The position numbers and the translations under genes were made by a program. From Amycolatopsis palatopharyngis (GTDB lineage Bacteria; Actinomycetota; Actinomycetes; Mycobacteriales; Pseudonocardiaceae): DNA of 64,000 bases. Of the stretch, positions 52,925 through 61,149 are shown piece after piece. Where the stretch lies: NCBI RefSeq assembly GCF_003385185.1, contig NZ_PQHZ01000019.1, positions 49,222-113,221 on the forward strand, written 5' to 3'. The notes under the pieces are model-generated. The model ran no database searches and was not told where the DNA came from. It saw only the letters and a program-made list of their open reading frames with translations. The first letter of the stretch is position 1. Each line of letters begins with the position of its first letter.

Positions 52925-53038
52925 TCAGCGCAGGGGACGCACGCCGGAACGCGGCGAGAGTGGACACAGGCTGCTGCGCACGCGGCACAGGTCAACTGCG
53001 CGGCGCTGCGTCAGCAAGTGAATAGGCAGCCGGTCCAC
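52925..53038 (-). CDS. Candidate cysteine-sensing leader peptide of the DUF4395-rhodanese-SseC operon
   Basis: A 37-codon frame containing LLTQRRAVDLCRVRSSLC, clearly related to the leader at 590-688 (shared QRR-x-x-DL-x-RV-x-S-x-LC). Published work in mycobacteria describes cysteine-responsive short frames before this very gene set, and a typical 'putative leader peptide' occurs here in other actinomycetes. The frame stops 83 nt before the DUF4395 gene; a GGCGC-GTAT-GCGCC hairpin (52869-52882) lies between them. GTG 53038 is the tentative start; the internal TTG at 53017 region would also work. No strong ribosome site. Confidence 0.72.
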   Translation of the reverse strand: MDRLPIHLLTQRRAVDLCRVRSSLCPLSPRSGVRPLR

Positions 53039-53123
53039 GAGGGCCAGAGTACCCAGTCTTCCCTCAGAGTGGGAAGCCCGCTCACCGTATGGGACGAGTC
53101 CCAGATTCCGGGACCACGGTCCT

Positions 53124-53188
53124 CGCACTTTCCCGGGAAAGCGCGCTACTTGCACGCGCGGGGTACGTCACTTTCCCGGGAAAGTGCG
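53124..53188. repeat. Palindromic REP-like doublet, type II (copy 2, inverted)
   Basis: Palindrome copies at 53124-53145 and 53168-53188, centres 43 bp apart. The spacer TACTTGCACGCGC (53147-53159) is the reverse complement of the one in the doublet at 10165-10235. The second copy overlaps the 3' end of the thioredoxin gene and supplies its last codons and stop. Confidence 0.87.
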
Positions 53189-53608
53189 TGTGGCGGGAAG
53201 GTGGGGGCGTAGCGCGTCCAGCAGATCGGCGGCCTTGGGCACGCCGCCCACCCGCAGCAGTTCCGTGCCGCGGGTGGACAGGGCCAGAGTGGTCGGGGTG
53301 CGCAGCACGCCGAGCGCCTCGGCGACCTCGGGCCGCTGGGTCACGTCGAGGTCGACGTGGTGCAGGCCCGTCGTGCGCTCGGCCAGGTCGGAAAGCACGG
53401 CGCGAGCATGCCTGCACGGTGCGCAGAACGTGGTGGAGATCTGTACCAGCGTGACTCCCGCTGTGGGATCGATTACCTCGGTGACCGCGGCGGGCAGGGC
53501 GCGTTCGGGCCGCTTCGCGGACCGCACCCGGCCGTTGCGCGCGGCGAGCAATGCGCCCGCGACCAACGCGGCGGCCAGCGTGGCCAGCAGCACCCACACC
53601 CCGGTCAT
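53168..53608 (-). CDS. Membrane-anchored thioredoxin-like protein
   Basis: A 146-residue protein: N-terminal membrane anchor (about 4-24, VWVLLATLAAALVAGALLAA) and a thioredoxin fold with the redox motif TTFCAPCRHAR (CAPC, about residues 61-64). The conserved cis-Pro region is LGVLRTPTTLAL. It probably handles disulfides or persulfides at the membrane, consistent with the adjacent sulfur operon. The C-terminal RTFPGK and the stop are encoded by a palindromic repeat copy, so the natural end of the protein may have been altered by the repeat. Confidence 0.87.
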   Translation of the reverse strand: MTGVWVLLATLAAALVAGALLAARNGRVRSAKRPERALPAAVTEVIDPTAGVTLVQISTTFCAPCRHARAVLSDLAERTTGLHHVDLDVTQRPEVAEALGVLRTPTTLALSTRGTELLRVGGVPKAADLLDALRPHLPATRTFPGK

Positions 53609-53640
53609 CGACGTTCGATTCCTTTCCCGCTTCTGTCCTG

Positions 53641-54519
53641 TCAGTTGCCCGACATCCCGCTGAACCGGACGTTCTCGGCCGTGCCCTTGACCACGATCGC
53701 CCCATCCTCCACCTCGATGGCGGTCGGCGTCACCGTGAAGGGCAGCGACCCAGTGCTGATGTCCGCCTCGAAATTGGGCAGCAGCACCTTCTGCACCTCA
53801 GGTGGAACAACGGTCCTTTCCTCGCCATTCCCGAACTCGAGGCGCTGCGGGCTGATCCGTACGGTGTTCCCGTCGAGGTCGATGATCGCGAACGCGACGA
53901 TCTCCACCCGGTCGCCCGCGATCTGCACTTCGCCGGACAGCCGGACCCCGGTGGACGAGCTGTCCTTCTTGTTCTCCTCCTCGGAGAGGTTCTCCTCCAC
54001 GTTGGGCTCGTCACCGTGGTGGACGTAGTCCTCTGTGGACGGTGCGATCCGCAGGTTCTCGATCTTGTCGAGCGGATCGACGTTGGCCATATCGCTGTCC
54101 TTGATTCGGACCTGACCCTCGACGTCGCTGATCGTGATGTTGTCCACGTTGCCAGCCGTCAGGTCGGACAGCGGAGCGTCCACTCCCCGCAGTTCCGCTC
54201 TGACTCCGACGTCGCGCAGGGTGTCCTGGACCGGCACTCCGGTCGCGGAGACGGAGATGTGGCGGTACTCACCGGCGAGTGCCTGAGTGGTGAACGGGAA
54301 GCCGTGCACGGTCACCGAGGGATCTTCGGTCAGCCCCAGTTGTTCCCGTGCCTTCTGCGACACCGTGTGCTCCGCAACGGCCGCGAGTGCGAAATCCGCT
54401 CCGACCAGCAGTCCTGCCAGTACCAGGAGGACGATCACGATCTTCCTGGCGCGCCGTCCCTTGCGCTTGGCGGGACGGCCGGGACCGCGCCGATTCTGCT
54501 GGGTGACGGGACTGCTCAC
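53641..54519 (-). CDS. lmeA: LmeA-like phospholipid-binding envelope protein (DUF2993)
   Basis: A 292-residue DUF2993 protein. After a basic cytosolic head (RRGPGRPAKRKGRRARK) comes one membrane segment (about 27-48, IVIVLLVLAGLLVGADFALA), then the outer lipid-binding domain (KAREQLGLTEDPSVTVHGFPFTTQ). In M. smegmatis LmeA is needed for lipomannan/lipoarabinomannan maturation. GTG 54519 has GGAAG upstream. A charged insertion (NVEENLSEEENKKDSSST, about 173-190) is unusual. The gene lies 36 nt after the second copy of the conserved upstream element. Confidence 0.85.
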   Translation of the reverse strand: MSSPVTQQNRRGPGRPAKRKGRRARKIVIVLLVLAGLLVGADFALAAVAEHTVSQKAREQLGLTEDPSVTVHGFPFTTQALAGEYRHISVSATGVPVQDTLRDVGVRAELRGVDAPLSDLTAGNVDNITISDVEGQVRIKDSDMANVDPLDKIENLRIAPSTEDYVHHGDEPNVEENLSEEENKKDSSSTGVRLSGEVQIAGDRVEIVAFAIIDLDGNTVRISPQRLEFGNGEERTVVPPEVQKVLLPNFEADISTGSLPFTVTPTAIEVEDGAIVVKGTAENVRFSGMSGN

Positions 54520-54555
54520 AATCGCTTCCGATCTGTCATCGAGCCGGCTTTGTGC

Positions 54556-54676
54556 CTGTGTCTTACGCAATACTCGGTTCATGCACTGTCGCAAGGTTCG
54601 ACCACCGTCCGCGTCTCACCTGCATGCGGCCGCCACGAGCCGACCTCCGGCCGGCCCCCGTCGACCGCATTGTGCA
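54556..54676 (-). promoter_or_regulatory. Conserved upstream element, copy B (before lmeA)
   Basis: About 121 bp homologous to 9069-9196. Read on the minus strand it starts TGCACAATGCGGTCGAC, contains CGGCTCGTGGCGG and ATGCAGGTGAGAC, and ends AAGACACAG 36 nt before lmeA. Similarity appears to continue weakly to the ribosome-binding site. It also lies in the divergent glnR promoter region, so a role for glnR is possible. On the opposite strand both copies can encode RPPRAxLR..RPxPVDRIVHxP. Confidence 0.75.
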
Positions 54677-54808
54677 TAAACCAACCTGCCCGACCTGGTG
54701 TGATCCGGTCGTCAAGATGGGGACTACTGCCTTGTCGTCGGCTATTCTCACTCAGCACCGACTCGGTTGCCGAATCCGAGGCGACCTCACGAACAAGGCG
54801 GTGTGGCA

Positions 54809-55561
54809 ATGAGCCTGGACTTGCTGGTTCTCACGGCGGAACAGGACGCCAACGCCGTGCTTCCTGCCCTCGATCTGCTGCCACACACCGTACGCGTGCG
54901 CGCCCCCGAGGTGACAGCACTGCTCGACGCGGGCCCCCGGGACCTGATTCTGCTCGACGCACGGGCGGACCTGGCCTCCGCGAAGAGCCTGTGCCGCCTG
55001 CTCAAGGGCACGGCTGACGACGAGGCGTCGACGCCCGTCGTCGCGGTCGTCGGCGAGGGCGGGCTGGTGGCGGTCAGCGCCGAGTGGCGCACCGACGACA
55101 TAATCCTGCCCACCGCGGGGCCTGCCGAGGTCGATGCCCGGCTGCGGCTGGCCACCACACGCGACGGGGCGGTCTCGCAGGCCGACGCGGAACTGCGCGT
55201 CGGGGACCTGGTGATCGACGAGGCCACCTACACCGCCCGGCTGCGCAAGCGCACCCTCGAACTGACGTACAAGGAATTCGAGCTGCTCAAGTACCTCGCG
55301 CAGCACGCGGGCCGGGTGTTCACCAGGGCCCAGCTGCTGCAGGAGGTATGGGGCTACGACTTCTTCGGCGGCACGCGCACCGTCGACGTCCACGTGCGGC
55401 GGCTGCGGGCGAAGTTCGGCCCAGAGCACGAGCAGATGATCGGCACCGTGCGCAACGTGGGCTACAAGTTCGAGCGTCCCGCGAAGGGCGCCGCCGCGAC
55501 GCCGCCCACCGCGTCGATGATGCCGGAGCAACTTCAGCGCGGACACTTCGCCAACTCCTGA
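54809..55561 (+). CDS. glnR: GlnR-like OmpR-family nitrogen regulator
   Basis: A 250-residue orphan response regulator. The receiver-like domain (about 1-115) contains [10 protein letters not shown] with the conserved Asp but lacks the usual acidic pair, fitting GlnR, which acts without a cognate kinase. The OmpR-type winged helix (about 130-228) has [35 protein letters not shown] and [11 protein letters not shown]. GlnR controls glnA, amtB and other nitrogen genes. The position before mshD matches my recollection of M. tuberculosis (Rv0818-Rv0819). ATG 54809 has only a weak upstream site. Confidence 0.9.
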   Translation: MSLDLLVLTAEQDANAVLPALDLLPHTVRVRAPEVTALLDAGPRDLILLDARADLASAKSLCRLLKGTADDEASTPVVAVVGEGGLVAVSAEWRTDDIILPTAGPAEVDARLRLATTRDGAVSQADAELRVGDLVIDEATYTARLRKRTLELTYKEFELLKYLAQHAGRVFTRAQLLQEVWGYDFFGGTRTVDVHVRRLRAKFGPEHEQMIGTVRNVGYKFERPAKGAAATPPTASMMPEQLQRGHFANS

Positions 55562-55636
55562 TCCCCGCCACTGGTTGCGGCTTGTGCACAACTCGGTGAC
55601 GGGCCGCCCACAGCGACGGCTGGGTAGGTTGGAGCC

Positions 55637-56557
55637 ATGCTGAACGCGGTGTGGATCGAGGACCCGGACCCTGCCACAGTCGAGCGGATACGTGCGCTGC
55701 TGCTCGCGGCGCGGGACGCCGACGGAAGGCCGGAGCTTCCTCCCGGCACGACACTTCCCCCGGAACTGACCGGCGGGTCGCACCTGCTGGCGGACGTGGC
55801 CGGTGAACTCGCCGGATACGCCCATCTGGACACCGAGGGCGATTCCTTCGGCCGGCAGGTCGCTGAGCTGATCGTGCACCCGCGGCGGCGACGCAACGGT
55901 TACGGCACGGCGCTGGTGAAGGCGCTGGTCGACAGGACCGGCGCGGTGGCAGGAGAGGACCGGCTGCGCGTATGGGCGCACGGCGACCATCCGGGCGCCG
56001 CCCGGCTTGCTGAGCGAGTGGGGTTCACCAGGGCCCGTGAACTTCTGGTCATGCACGCCGGCGTCGAGGGCGAGCGGTGGCCGGAGCCCTCGCCGCGCGA
56101 GGGCGTCACCATCCGTACGTTCCGCCCAGGACTCGACGAGGACGCCGTGATCGCGGTCAACGCCCGTGCCTTCGACTGGCATCCGGAGCAGGGCAGTCTT
56201 ACGGCGGAGGAGCTGCGGGCCACCGAGCGGGAGGACTGGTTCGATCCCGCGGGTTTCTTCCTCGCGGAGAACGCGAAGGGTGAGGTCGTCGGCTTTCACT
56301 GGACGAAGGTCCACGAGCCGAACCCGGAACGGTTCGGCGGAAAGCCCGTCGGTGAGGTCTACGTGGTGGGTGTGGACCCTGCCATGCAAGGCGGCGGTCT
56401 CGGCAAGGCACTCACGCTGGCCGGTCTGCGTCATCTGGCCGATCGCGGTCTGGAGCAGATCATTCTCTATGTCGAGGGCGACAACGCACCCGCGGTGTCT
56501 GTCTACTCCGGACTCGGATTCACCCGCTACGAGGTCGACGTTCAGTACGCGTCGTAG
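55637..56557 (+). CDS. mshD: Mycothiol synthase
   Basis: A 306-residue double-GNAT enzyme that acetylates Cys-GlcN-Ins to give mycothiol, the main thiol of actinobacteria. The N-terminal half carries ELIVHPRRRRNGYGTALVKAL, and the active C-terminal half has VYVVGVDPAMQGGGLGKALT and LYVEGDNAPAVSVYSGLGFTRYEVDVQY, typical MshD endings. The invariant FDWHPEQG segment (about 173-180) is present. This confirms an actinobacterial origin. A single palindrome follows the stop. Confidence 0.95.
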   Translation: MLNAVWIEDPDPATVERIRALLLAARDADGRPELPPGTTLPPELTGGSHLLADVAGELAGYAHLDTEGDSFGRQVAELIVHPRRRRNGYGTALVKALVDRTGAVAGEDRLRVWAHGDHPGAARLAERVGFTRARELLVMHAGVEGERWPEPSPREGVTIRTFRPGLDEDAVIAVNARAFDWHPEQGSLTAEELRATEREDWFDPAGFFLAENAKGEVVGFHWTKVHEPNPERFGGKPVGEVYVVGVDPAMQGGGLGKALTLAGLRHLADRGLEQIILYVEGDNAPAVSVYSGLGFTRYEVDVQYAS

Positions 56558-56571
56558 CCGCCGCCAGGTCT

Positions 56572-56593
56572 CGCACTTTCCCGGGAAAGTGCG
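56572..56593. repeat. Single REP-like palindrome between mshD and pstB
   Basis: One perfect CGCACTTTCCCGGGAAAGTGCG copy, centred 56582/56583, between the convergent mshD and pstB stops and 5 bp from the latter. It is the only copy in the window without a partner nearby. Confidence 0.9.
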
Positions 56594-56598
56594 GATGG

Positions 56599-57378
56599 TC
56601 AGCCGAACCGGCCGGAGATGTAGTCCTCCGTCGCCTGGTTGCTCGGCGTGGAGAAGATCTTCGTCGTCTCGTCGATCTCCACCAGCTCACCGGGCTGGCC
56701 GACGCCGCGCAGGTTGAAGAACCCGGTCGTGTTGCTGACCCTGGCCGCCTGCTGCATGTTGTGCGTCACGATGACGATCGTGTAATCGGCCTTCAACTCC
56801 ATCATCAGGTCCTCGATGGCCTGGGTCGAGATCGGGTCGAGTGCCGAACACGGCTCGTCCATCAGCAGGACCTCGGGTTCCACCGCGATCGCCCTGGCGA
56901 TACAGAGCCGCTGCTGCTGCCCGCCGGAGAGGCTCGAGCCCGGTTTGGCCAGCCGGTCCTTCACCTCTCCCCAGAGGTTCGCCGACCGCAGTGACCTCTC
57001 GACCAGATCGTCCAGATCGGACTTCTTCATCCGCTTGTTGTTCAACCGGAGGCCCGCGGCCACGTTGTCGTAGATCGACATGGTCGGGAACGGGTTCGGC
57101 CGCTGGAAAACCATGCCGATCTGCCTGCGGACACCGACGGGGTCGACGTCCTGGCCGTAGAGGTCCTCGCCGTCCATCGTGATCGTGCCGTCGACCCTGG
57201 CGTTCGGAACGAGTTCGTGCATGCGGTTGATGGAGCGCAGGAACGTCGACTTGCCGCACCCGGACGGGCCGATCAACGCGGTGACCGACCGTGGCTGGAT
57301 CGTCATCGAAACGCCCTGCACGGCGAGGAACGTGTCGTAGTAGATGTCGAGGTCCTTGACCTCGATGCGCTTGGCCAC
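56599..57378 (-). CDS. pstB: Phosphate ABC transporter ATP-binding protein
   Basis: A 259-residue ABC ATPase of the Pst importer. Walker [22 protein letters not shown]-loop [19 protein letters not shown], signature [16 protein letters not shown] and Walker [14 protein letters not shown] are all intact and diagnostic for PstB. It energises high-affinity phosphate uptake with PstA, PstC and PstS encoded upstream. GTG 57378 ([10 protein letters not shown]) follows AGGAAG. The start region seems partly duplicated about 155 bp upstream, where a 50-codon frame begins with similar bases. Confidence 0.97.
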   Translation of the reverse strand: MAKRIEVKDLDIYYDTFLAVQGVSMTIQPRSVTALIGPSGCGKSTFLRSINRMHELVPNARVDGTITMDGEDLYGQDVDPVGVRRQIGMVFQRPNPFPTMSIYDNVAAGLRLNNKRMKKSDLDDLVERSLRSANLWGEVKDRLAKPGSSLSGGQQQRLCIARAIAVEPEVLLMDEPCSALDPISTQAIEDLMMELKADYTIVIVTHNMQQAARVSNTTGFFNLRGVGQPGELVEIDETTKIFSTPSNQATEDYISGRFG

Positions 57379-57386
57379 TGTGCTTC

Positions 57387-57539
57387 CTATCGGTGTTGAT
57401 CGGACGACGCGTGATCGTCGAACGCGTCTACGGGTCGCAACTCGGGTTGTCCTGTCATTTTCCGCAGCTCGGCGACCCGCAGCCGCCATCGCGAGGCCTC
57501 CGGCCGAGCGCGTCCTGTGGTCCTCTTGGCTTGGGCCAC
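57387..57539 (-). CDS. Possible 50-codon small protein between pstA and pstB
   Basis: GTG 57539 opens a frame [20 protein letters not shown] ... [10 protein letters not shown] ending in TAG 57387-57389, which lies next to the ribosome site of pstB. The first bases (GAAGCACAGTGGCC) repeat those at the pstB start, so the frame may only reflect a duplicated start region. The protein would be basic and unlike known families. Coding status is uncertain; the alternative is a plain intergenic spacer. Confidence 0.25.
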   Translation of the reverse strand: MAQAKRTTGRARPEASRWRLRVAELRKMTGQPELRPVDAFDDHASSDQHR

Positions 57540-57570
57540 TGTGCTTCGCTTTCTATCCGTATCTACCCGC

Positions 57571-58656
57571 TCAACCGCGGGTCTTCGGTGCGAACAGTCG
57601 GGAGATCAGTCGTGCGATGAGGTTGAGCGCCATCACCAAAATGATAAGGACCAGTGCCGCAGCCCAGGCCCGATCGAGGGATGGCTCAGGCGGGACGCCC
57701 GGACTGACGTACTGGTAGTAGGAGAACACCGACAGCGTCGCCATCCGACCGTCGAAGGGATTGAAGTTGTCGCTCGAGGTGATACCAACGGTGATCAGCA
57801 GCGGTGCTGTCTCCCCGATGACCCTGGCGATGGCCAGCGTCACGCCTGTCGCGATGCCGGCCAGCGCCGTCGGCAGCACGACCTTCACGATGGTGCGCCA
57901 TTTGGGCACGGCCAGCGCGTAAGAGGCTTCGCGCAGCTCGTTCGGCACGAGCTTGAGCATCTCCTCTGTGGAGCGCACGACCACGGGGATCATCAGCACG
58001 CTCAACGCGATCGCACCCATGATCCCCATTCGCACACCGGGACCGAAGATGAGCGCGAACAGTGCGTAGGCGAACAGACCGGCCACGATCGACGGGATAC
58101 CGGTCATCACGTCCACAAAGAACGTGATCCACTTGGCGAGCTTGCCTCGGCCGTATTCCACCAGGTAGATGGCGGTCAGCATGCCCACCGGCACCGAGAT
58201 CAGGGTTGCCAGGCCGGTGATGATCAGTGTGCCCATGAGGGCGTGATAGATGCCGCCGCCCTCGCCGACGACACCGCGCATCGAGTAGCTGAAGAACTCG
58301 ATGTCGAAGCGCTCGAGGCCCTTGCTCAGCACGGTGTACACGACCGAGATCAGTGGCAGGAGCGCGAGAAGGAACGCGGAGTAGACGAACGCTGTGACCG
58401 TCCGGTCAGTTGCCTTGCGGACGCCCTCGACGATGCGGGACCACAGGTGGATCGCGGCCGCGTAGCCGACAGCGACGATTACGGCGGCGAACACGATGCT
58501 CATGCCGGTCTGCCACAGCGCGATGCCGAGCACGAGCGCCGCTGCAAGTGTCAGCTGCGGTGCCCTGCGAGGCAGCGTGCCATGGGTCAGGGGCATTCCG
58601 CCGAGGGGAGTGTCCAGGTCCTGGTCCGGACCACGGGAGGTGGTCGAAGTGCTCAT
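57571..58656 (-). CDS. pstA: Phosphate ABC transporter permease PstA
   Basis: A 361-residue permease. The core six-helix region (about 85-350) contains the EAA-like loop ELREASYALAVPKWRTIVKVVLPTA and GETAPLLITVG, hallmarks of PstA. An N-terminal extension of about 75 residues includes two extra helices (LTLAAALVLGIALWQTGMSI; VFAAVIVAVGYAAAIHLW), making it longer than the usual 280-300 residues, as also seen in other actinobacteria. It overlaps the pstC stop by one base (TGATG). Works with PstC to form the phosphate channel. Confidence 0.94.
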   Translation of the reverse strand: MSTSTTSRGPDQDLDTPLGGMPLTHGTLPRRAPQLTLAAALVLGIALWQTGMSIVFAAVIVAVGYAAAIHLWSRIVEGVRKATDRTVTAFVYSAFLLALLPLISVVYTVLSKGLERFDIEFFSYSMRGVVGEGGGIYHALMGTLIITGLATLISVPVGMLTAIYLVEYGRGKLAKWITFFVDVMTGIPSIVAGLFAYALFALIFGPGVRMGIMGAIALSVLMIPVVVRSTEEMLKLVPNELREASYALAVPKWRTIVKVVLPTALAGIATGVTLAIARVIGETAPLLITVGITSSDNFNPFDGRMATLSVFSYYQYVSPGVPPEPSLDRAWAAALVLIILVMALNLIARLISRLFAPKTRG

Positions 58657-59603
58657 CAGTTGGCTCCGGAGAAGTTGCGGCGCCGGTTGATCACCGCGCG
58701 GGCGGCCATGTTCACGAGCAGAGTGATGGCGAACAGCACGAGACCGGACGCGATCAGAGCGTTCACGTCGATCCCCGTGGATTCCGGGAACTCCAGGGCG
58801 ATGTTGGCCGCGATGGTGCCGGGATTGCCACTGCTGATCAGATTGAACGTGACTCCGCCGGAGACCGACAGCACGATGGCGATGGCCATGGTCTCGCCGA
58901 GCGCGCGGCCGAGTCCCAGCATCGACGCTCCGATGATGCTGGAGCGACCGAAGGGAAGCACGGCCATTCTGATCATCTCCCAGCGCGTTGCCCCGAGTGC
59001 GAGGGAGGCCTCCTCGTGCAGCCTGGGGGTCTGCCGGAACGCTTCGCGCACGACTGCGGTGATGATCGGCAGGATCATCACCGCAAGCACGATCGCCGCG
59101 ACCAGCATCGTCCGCCCGGTCGCCGACGGCGGGCCCGCGAACAGCGGGATGAACCCGACGTTCTCCGCCAGCCATCCGGACGGTCCGAGGGTCGCGGGCG
59201 CCAGTACGGCGACGCCCCACAGGCCGTAGACGATGCTGGGCACCGCGGCCAGCAGGTCGATGAGGTAGCCGAGGCTCTGAGCCAGCCCGCGCGGCGCGAA
59301 GTGGGTGATGAACATGGCGATGGCCACGGCGAGCGGGGCCGCGATCACCAGCGCGAATATGGCAGAGATCAGCGTGCCGAACAGCAGTGGCCAGATGTAG
59401 AGGATCAGGCCGTTGTCGCCGGGGATCTCCTCCTTCGGTGCCATGAGTGCGGGCCACGCCTCGACCAGCAGGAACGCGGCCACGCCCGCGAGAACGACGA
59501 GGATGAGGATCCCAGATCCCGTCGACGCTCCGGCGAAGATGCGATCCCCCGGCCGCTGCCGGATGCGGCGGCGGACCGGTTTCCTCTCTGTGCTGGAGGG
59601 CAC
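58656..59603 (-). CDS. pstC: Phosphate ABC transporter permease PstC
   Basis: A 315-residue permease with six helices and the PstC loop LHEEASLALGATRWEMIRMAVLPFGRSSII (EEASLALGATRWEMIRMAVL is the key part), followed by GRALGETMAIAIVL. The head (RRRIRQRPGDRIFAGAS) is cytosolic. GTG 59603 follows AAAGGG by 7 nt; the TTG two codons earlier is less likely. Coupled to pstA by a one-base overlap. A hairpin in the pstS-pstC gap may let pstS be expressed more strongly than the permeases. Confidence 0.94.
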   Translation of the reverse strand: MPSSTERKPVRRRIRQRPGDRIFAGASTGSGILILVVLAGVAAFLLVEAWPALMAPKEEIPGDNGLILYIWPLLFGTLISAIFALVIAAPLAVAIAMFITHFAPRGLAQSLGYLIDLLAAVPSIVYGLWGVAVLAPATLGPSGWLAENVGFIPLFAGPPSATGRTMLVAAIVLAVMILPIITAVVREAFRQTPRLHEEASLALGATRWEMIRMAVLPFGRSSIIGASMLGLGRALGETMAIAIVLSVSGGVTFNLISSGNPGTIAANIALEFPESTGIDVNALIASGLVLFAITLLVNMAARAVINRRRNFSGAN

Positions 59604-59674
59604 CGTCAATCCCTTTCTAGTGATGTGTTGGCAACTGCCCCGGTTCGATGTTCCAGGGGTGGACGCGCAGCGGC

Positions 59675-59706
59675 CCGGGCGATCGCCGCATTTGACGATC
59701 GCCCGG
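59675..59706 (-). terminator. Hairpin in the pstS-pstC gap (possible attenuator or processing site)
   Basis: CCGGGCGATC (59675-59684) pairs exactly with GATCGCCCGG (59697-59706) around a 12-nt loop, 31 bp after the pstS stop. Intercistronic hairpins after binding-protein genes commonly protect the upstream mRNA or cause partial termination. Confidence 0.75.
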
Positions 59707-59736
59707 ACCTCGGCAGGTGTTGCGTGTGGTGGATGA

Positions 59737-60834
59737 TCAGCCTGCCGAGATGGCCTCGACGGCGGGCTGCAGCTTCTGGCGCAGCGAGTCCGAGATCGGT
59801 GCGGAGCCGGCCGACTCCTCGGAGGCCTGCTGGCCTTCCTCGCTGATGATGTGGTTGAAGAAGGCCTTCACCATCTCGGCCTTCTTCGGGTCGTCGTACT
59901 TGGTGCAGGCCAGGTTGTACGACACCAGCACGATCGGGTAGGTGCCGGACTCGGCCGTGTCGCGGGCGAGGTCGTAGGCGAAGCTGTACTCGCCGCGGCC
60001 TTCGACGCGCTCGGAGACGTCCAGTACTGCGGCTGCCGCCTCCGGCGAATACGCGACGAACTCTTCGCCGACACCGACCTTGACCGTGGTCAGGTCACCG
60101 GCCTGGCTCGCGTCGGCGTAACCGATCGTGCCCTTGCCGTTCGTGACCGCCTGGACGACGCCGGAGGTGCCCTTGGCTGCCTCGCCGCCCGGTACCGGCC
60201 AGTCACCGCTCACCTCGTGCGGCCACGCATCGCCAGCGGCCTTGGACAGGTAGTCCACGAAGTTCTCGGTGGTGCCCGACTCGTCAGCCCGGTTCACCGG
60301 AGTGATCGGGGTGTTCGGAAGTTGCACGCCCGGGTTGTCCGCTGCGATAGCGGGGTCGTTCCAGGTCTTGATCTTCTGGTTGAAGATGTCGGCGATCGTC
60401 TCGGGCTTGAGGTTGAGCTCCTCGACGCCCTCTACGTTGACGATGACCGCGATCGGCGAGACGTACGCTGGAATCTCGACGACCTGGCCGCAGCGCTCCT
60501 TGGCGGCCGCTAGCTCCTTTTCGTCGAGGTAGGCGTCGGTGCCCCCGAAGTCGGAGCCGCCGTTAACGAACTGCTCCCGGCCGCCACCGGAACCGATCGG
60601 GTCGTAATTGACGGTGACATCCGGGTTGCCCTCGATGAAGCTGGCCGACCACGCCTGCATCGCGGCGTCCTGTGCGCTGGAACCCGCACCCGCGATTGTG
60701 CCGGACAGGTTCGACTCCCCGCCGGCGCTGTCGCCCGCTGGCGCCTCGTTGGCCGAGCCGCAGGCCGCCAGACCGACGGTGAGCGCGGCAGCCGCCGGCA
60801 GCGCGATGATGCGGCCCAGGGTGGAACGCTTCAC
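59737..60834 (-). CDS. pstS: Phosphate-binding lipoprotein PstS
   Basis: A 365-residue lipoprotein that binds phosphate outside the membrane. The signal peptide (RIIALPAAAALTVGLAAC) ends in the lipobox LAAC, with Cys25 as lipid anchor. Diagnostic phosphate-binding segments are TIAGAGSSAQDAAMQAW, NYDPIGSGGGREQF and FGGTDAYLD, and in the second half NRADESGTTENFVDYL. ATG 60834 is the start. An 11-bp spaced GTTCRCC repeat about 100 bp upstream fits control by PhoP under phosphate starvation. Confidence 0.96.
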   Translation of the reverse strand: MKRSTLGRIIALPAAAALTVGLAACGSANEAPAGDSAGGESNLSGTIAGAGSSAQDAAMQAWSASFIEGNPDVTVNYDPIGSGGGREQFVNGGSDFGGTDAYLDEKELAAAKERCGQVVEIPAYVSPIAVIVNVEGVEELNLKPETIADIFNQKIKTWNDPAIAADNPGVQLPNTPITPVNRADESGTTENFVDYLSKAAGDAWPHEVSGDWPVPGGEAAKGTSGVVQAVTNGKGTIGYADASQAGDLTTVKVGVGEEFVAYSPEAAAAVLDVSERVEGRGEYSFAYDLARDTAESGTYPIVLVSYNLACTKYDDPKKAEMVKAFFNHIISEEGQQASEESAGSAPISDSLRQKLQPAVEAISAG

Positions 60835-60930
60835 AGTTTTCCCTCTTTCGAAGTGTCTTCAGTTGCACGACTCGTCGTATGCCCTCGATTGAGGACGCTA
60901 AGAGGCAGACATGACGTCGCAGGGCAGAGA

Positions 60931-60950
60931 AGGTGAACGGCAGGCGAACG
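60931..60950 (-). promoter_or_regulatory. PHO-box-like direct repeat upstream of pstS
   Basis: On the minus strand the sequence reads GTTCGCCTGCCGTTCACCTT: two GTTCRCC units (60949-60943 and 60938-60932) exactly 11 bp apart, matching the direct-repeat units bound by PhoP in Streptomyces. It lies about 100 bp before the pstS start, the right place for activation during phosphate limitation. The remaining 60951-61050 region shows no gene. Confidence 0.7.
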
Positions 60951-61052
60951 ACGCTCGGCAAGAATCGGTCGTCACGGCAACGTCACGGCTAAGTTACTGA
61001 GAGTTAGACATTGGGCGAAAAATACCCGTCTTGACCAGGGCGTAACCCAAAA

Positions 61053-61084
61053 GAACCGTCACGCGAAGCTCCGCGTGACGGTTC
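61053..61084 (-). terminator. Rho-independent terminator of phoU
   Basis: GAACCGTCACGCG (61053-61065) pairs with CGCGTGACGGTTC (61072-61084). On the minus strand the stem is followed by TTTT, a classical terminator 66 bp after the phoU stop. Confidence 0.9.
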
Positions 61085-61149
61085 GTGGTCGATGAGAGGT
61101 CAATCACTTTCGGGGCTTATCCCCGACGTGTTCACCCTCGGAACGAGGT

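Noticed and set aside
52842..52988. An in-frame N-terminal extension of the DUF4395 protein containing four Cys (RCSTCRAGRVCATIC)
   Set aside because: AGGAG directly before ATG 52841 and the family N-terminus support the shorter start; the Cys-rich stretch has no start codon with a good ribosome site and its reading may be accidental, although a role as a cysteine-sensing frame cannot be excluded.
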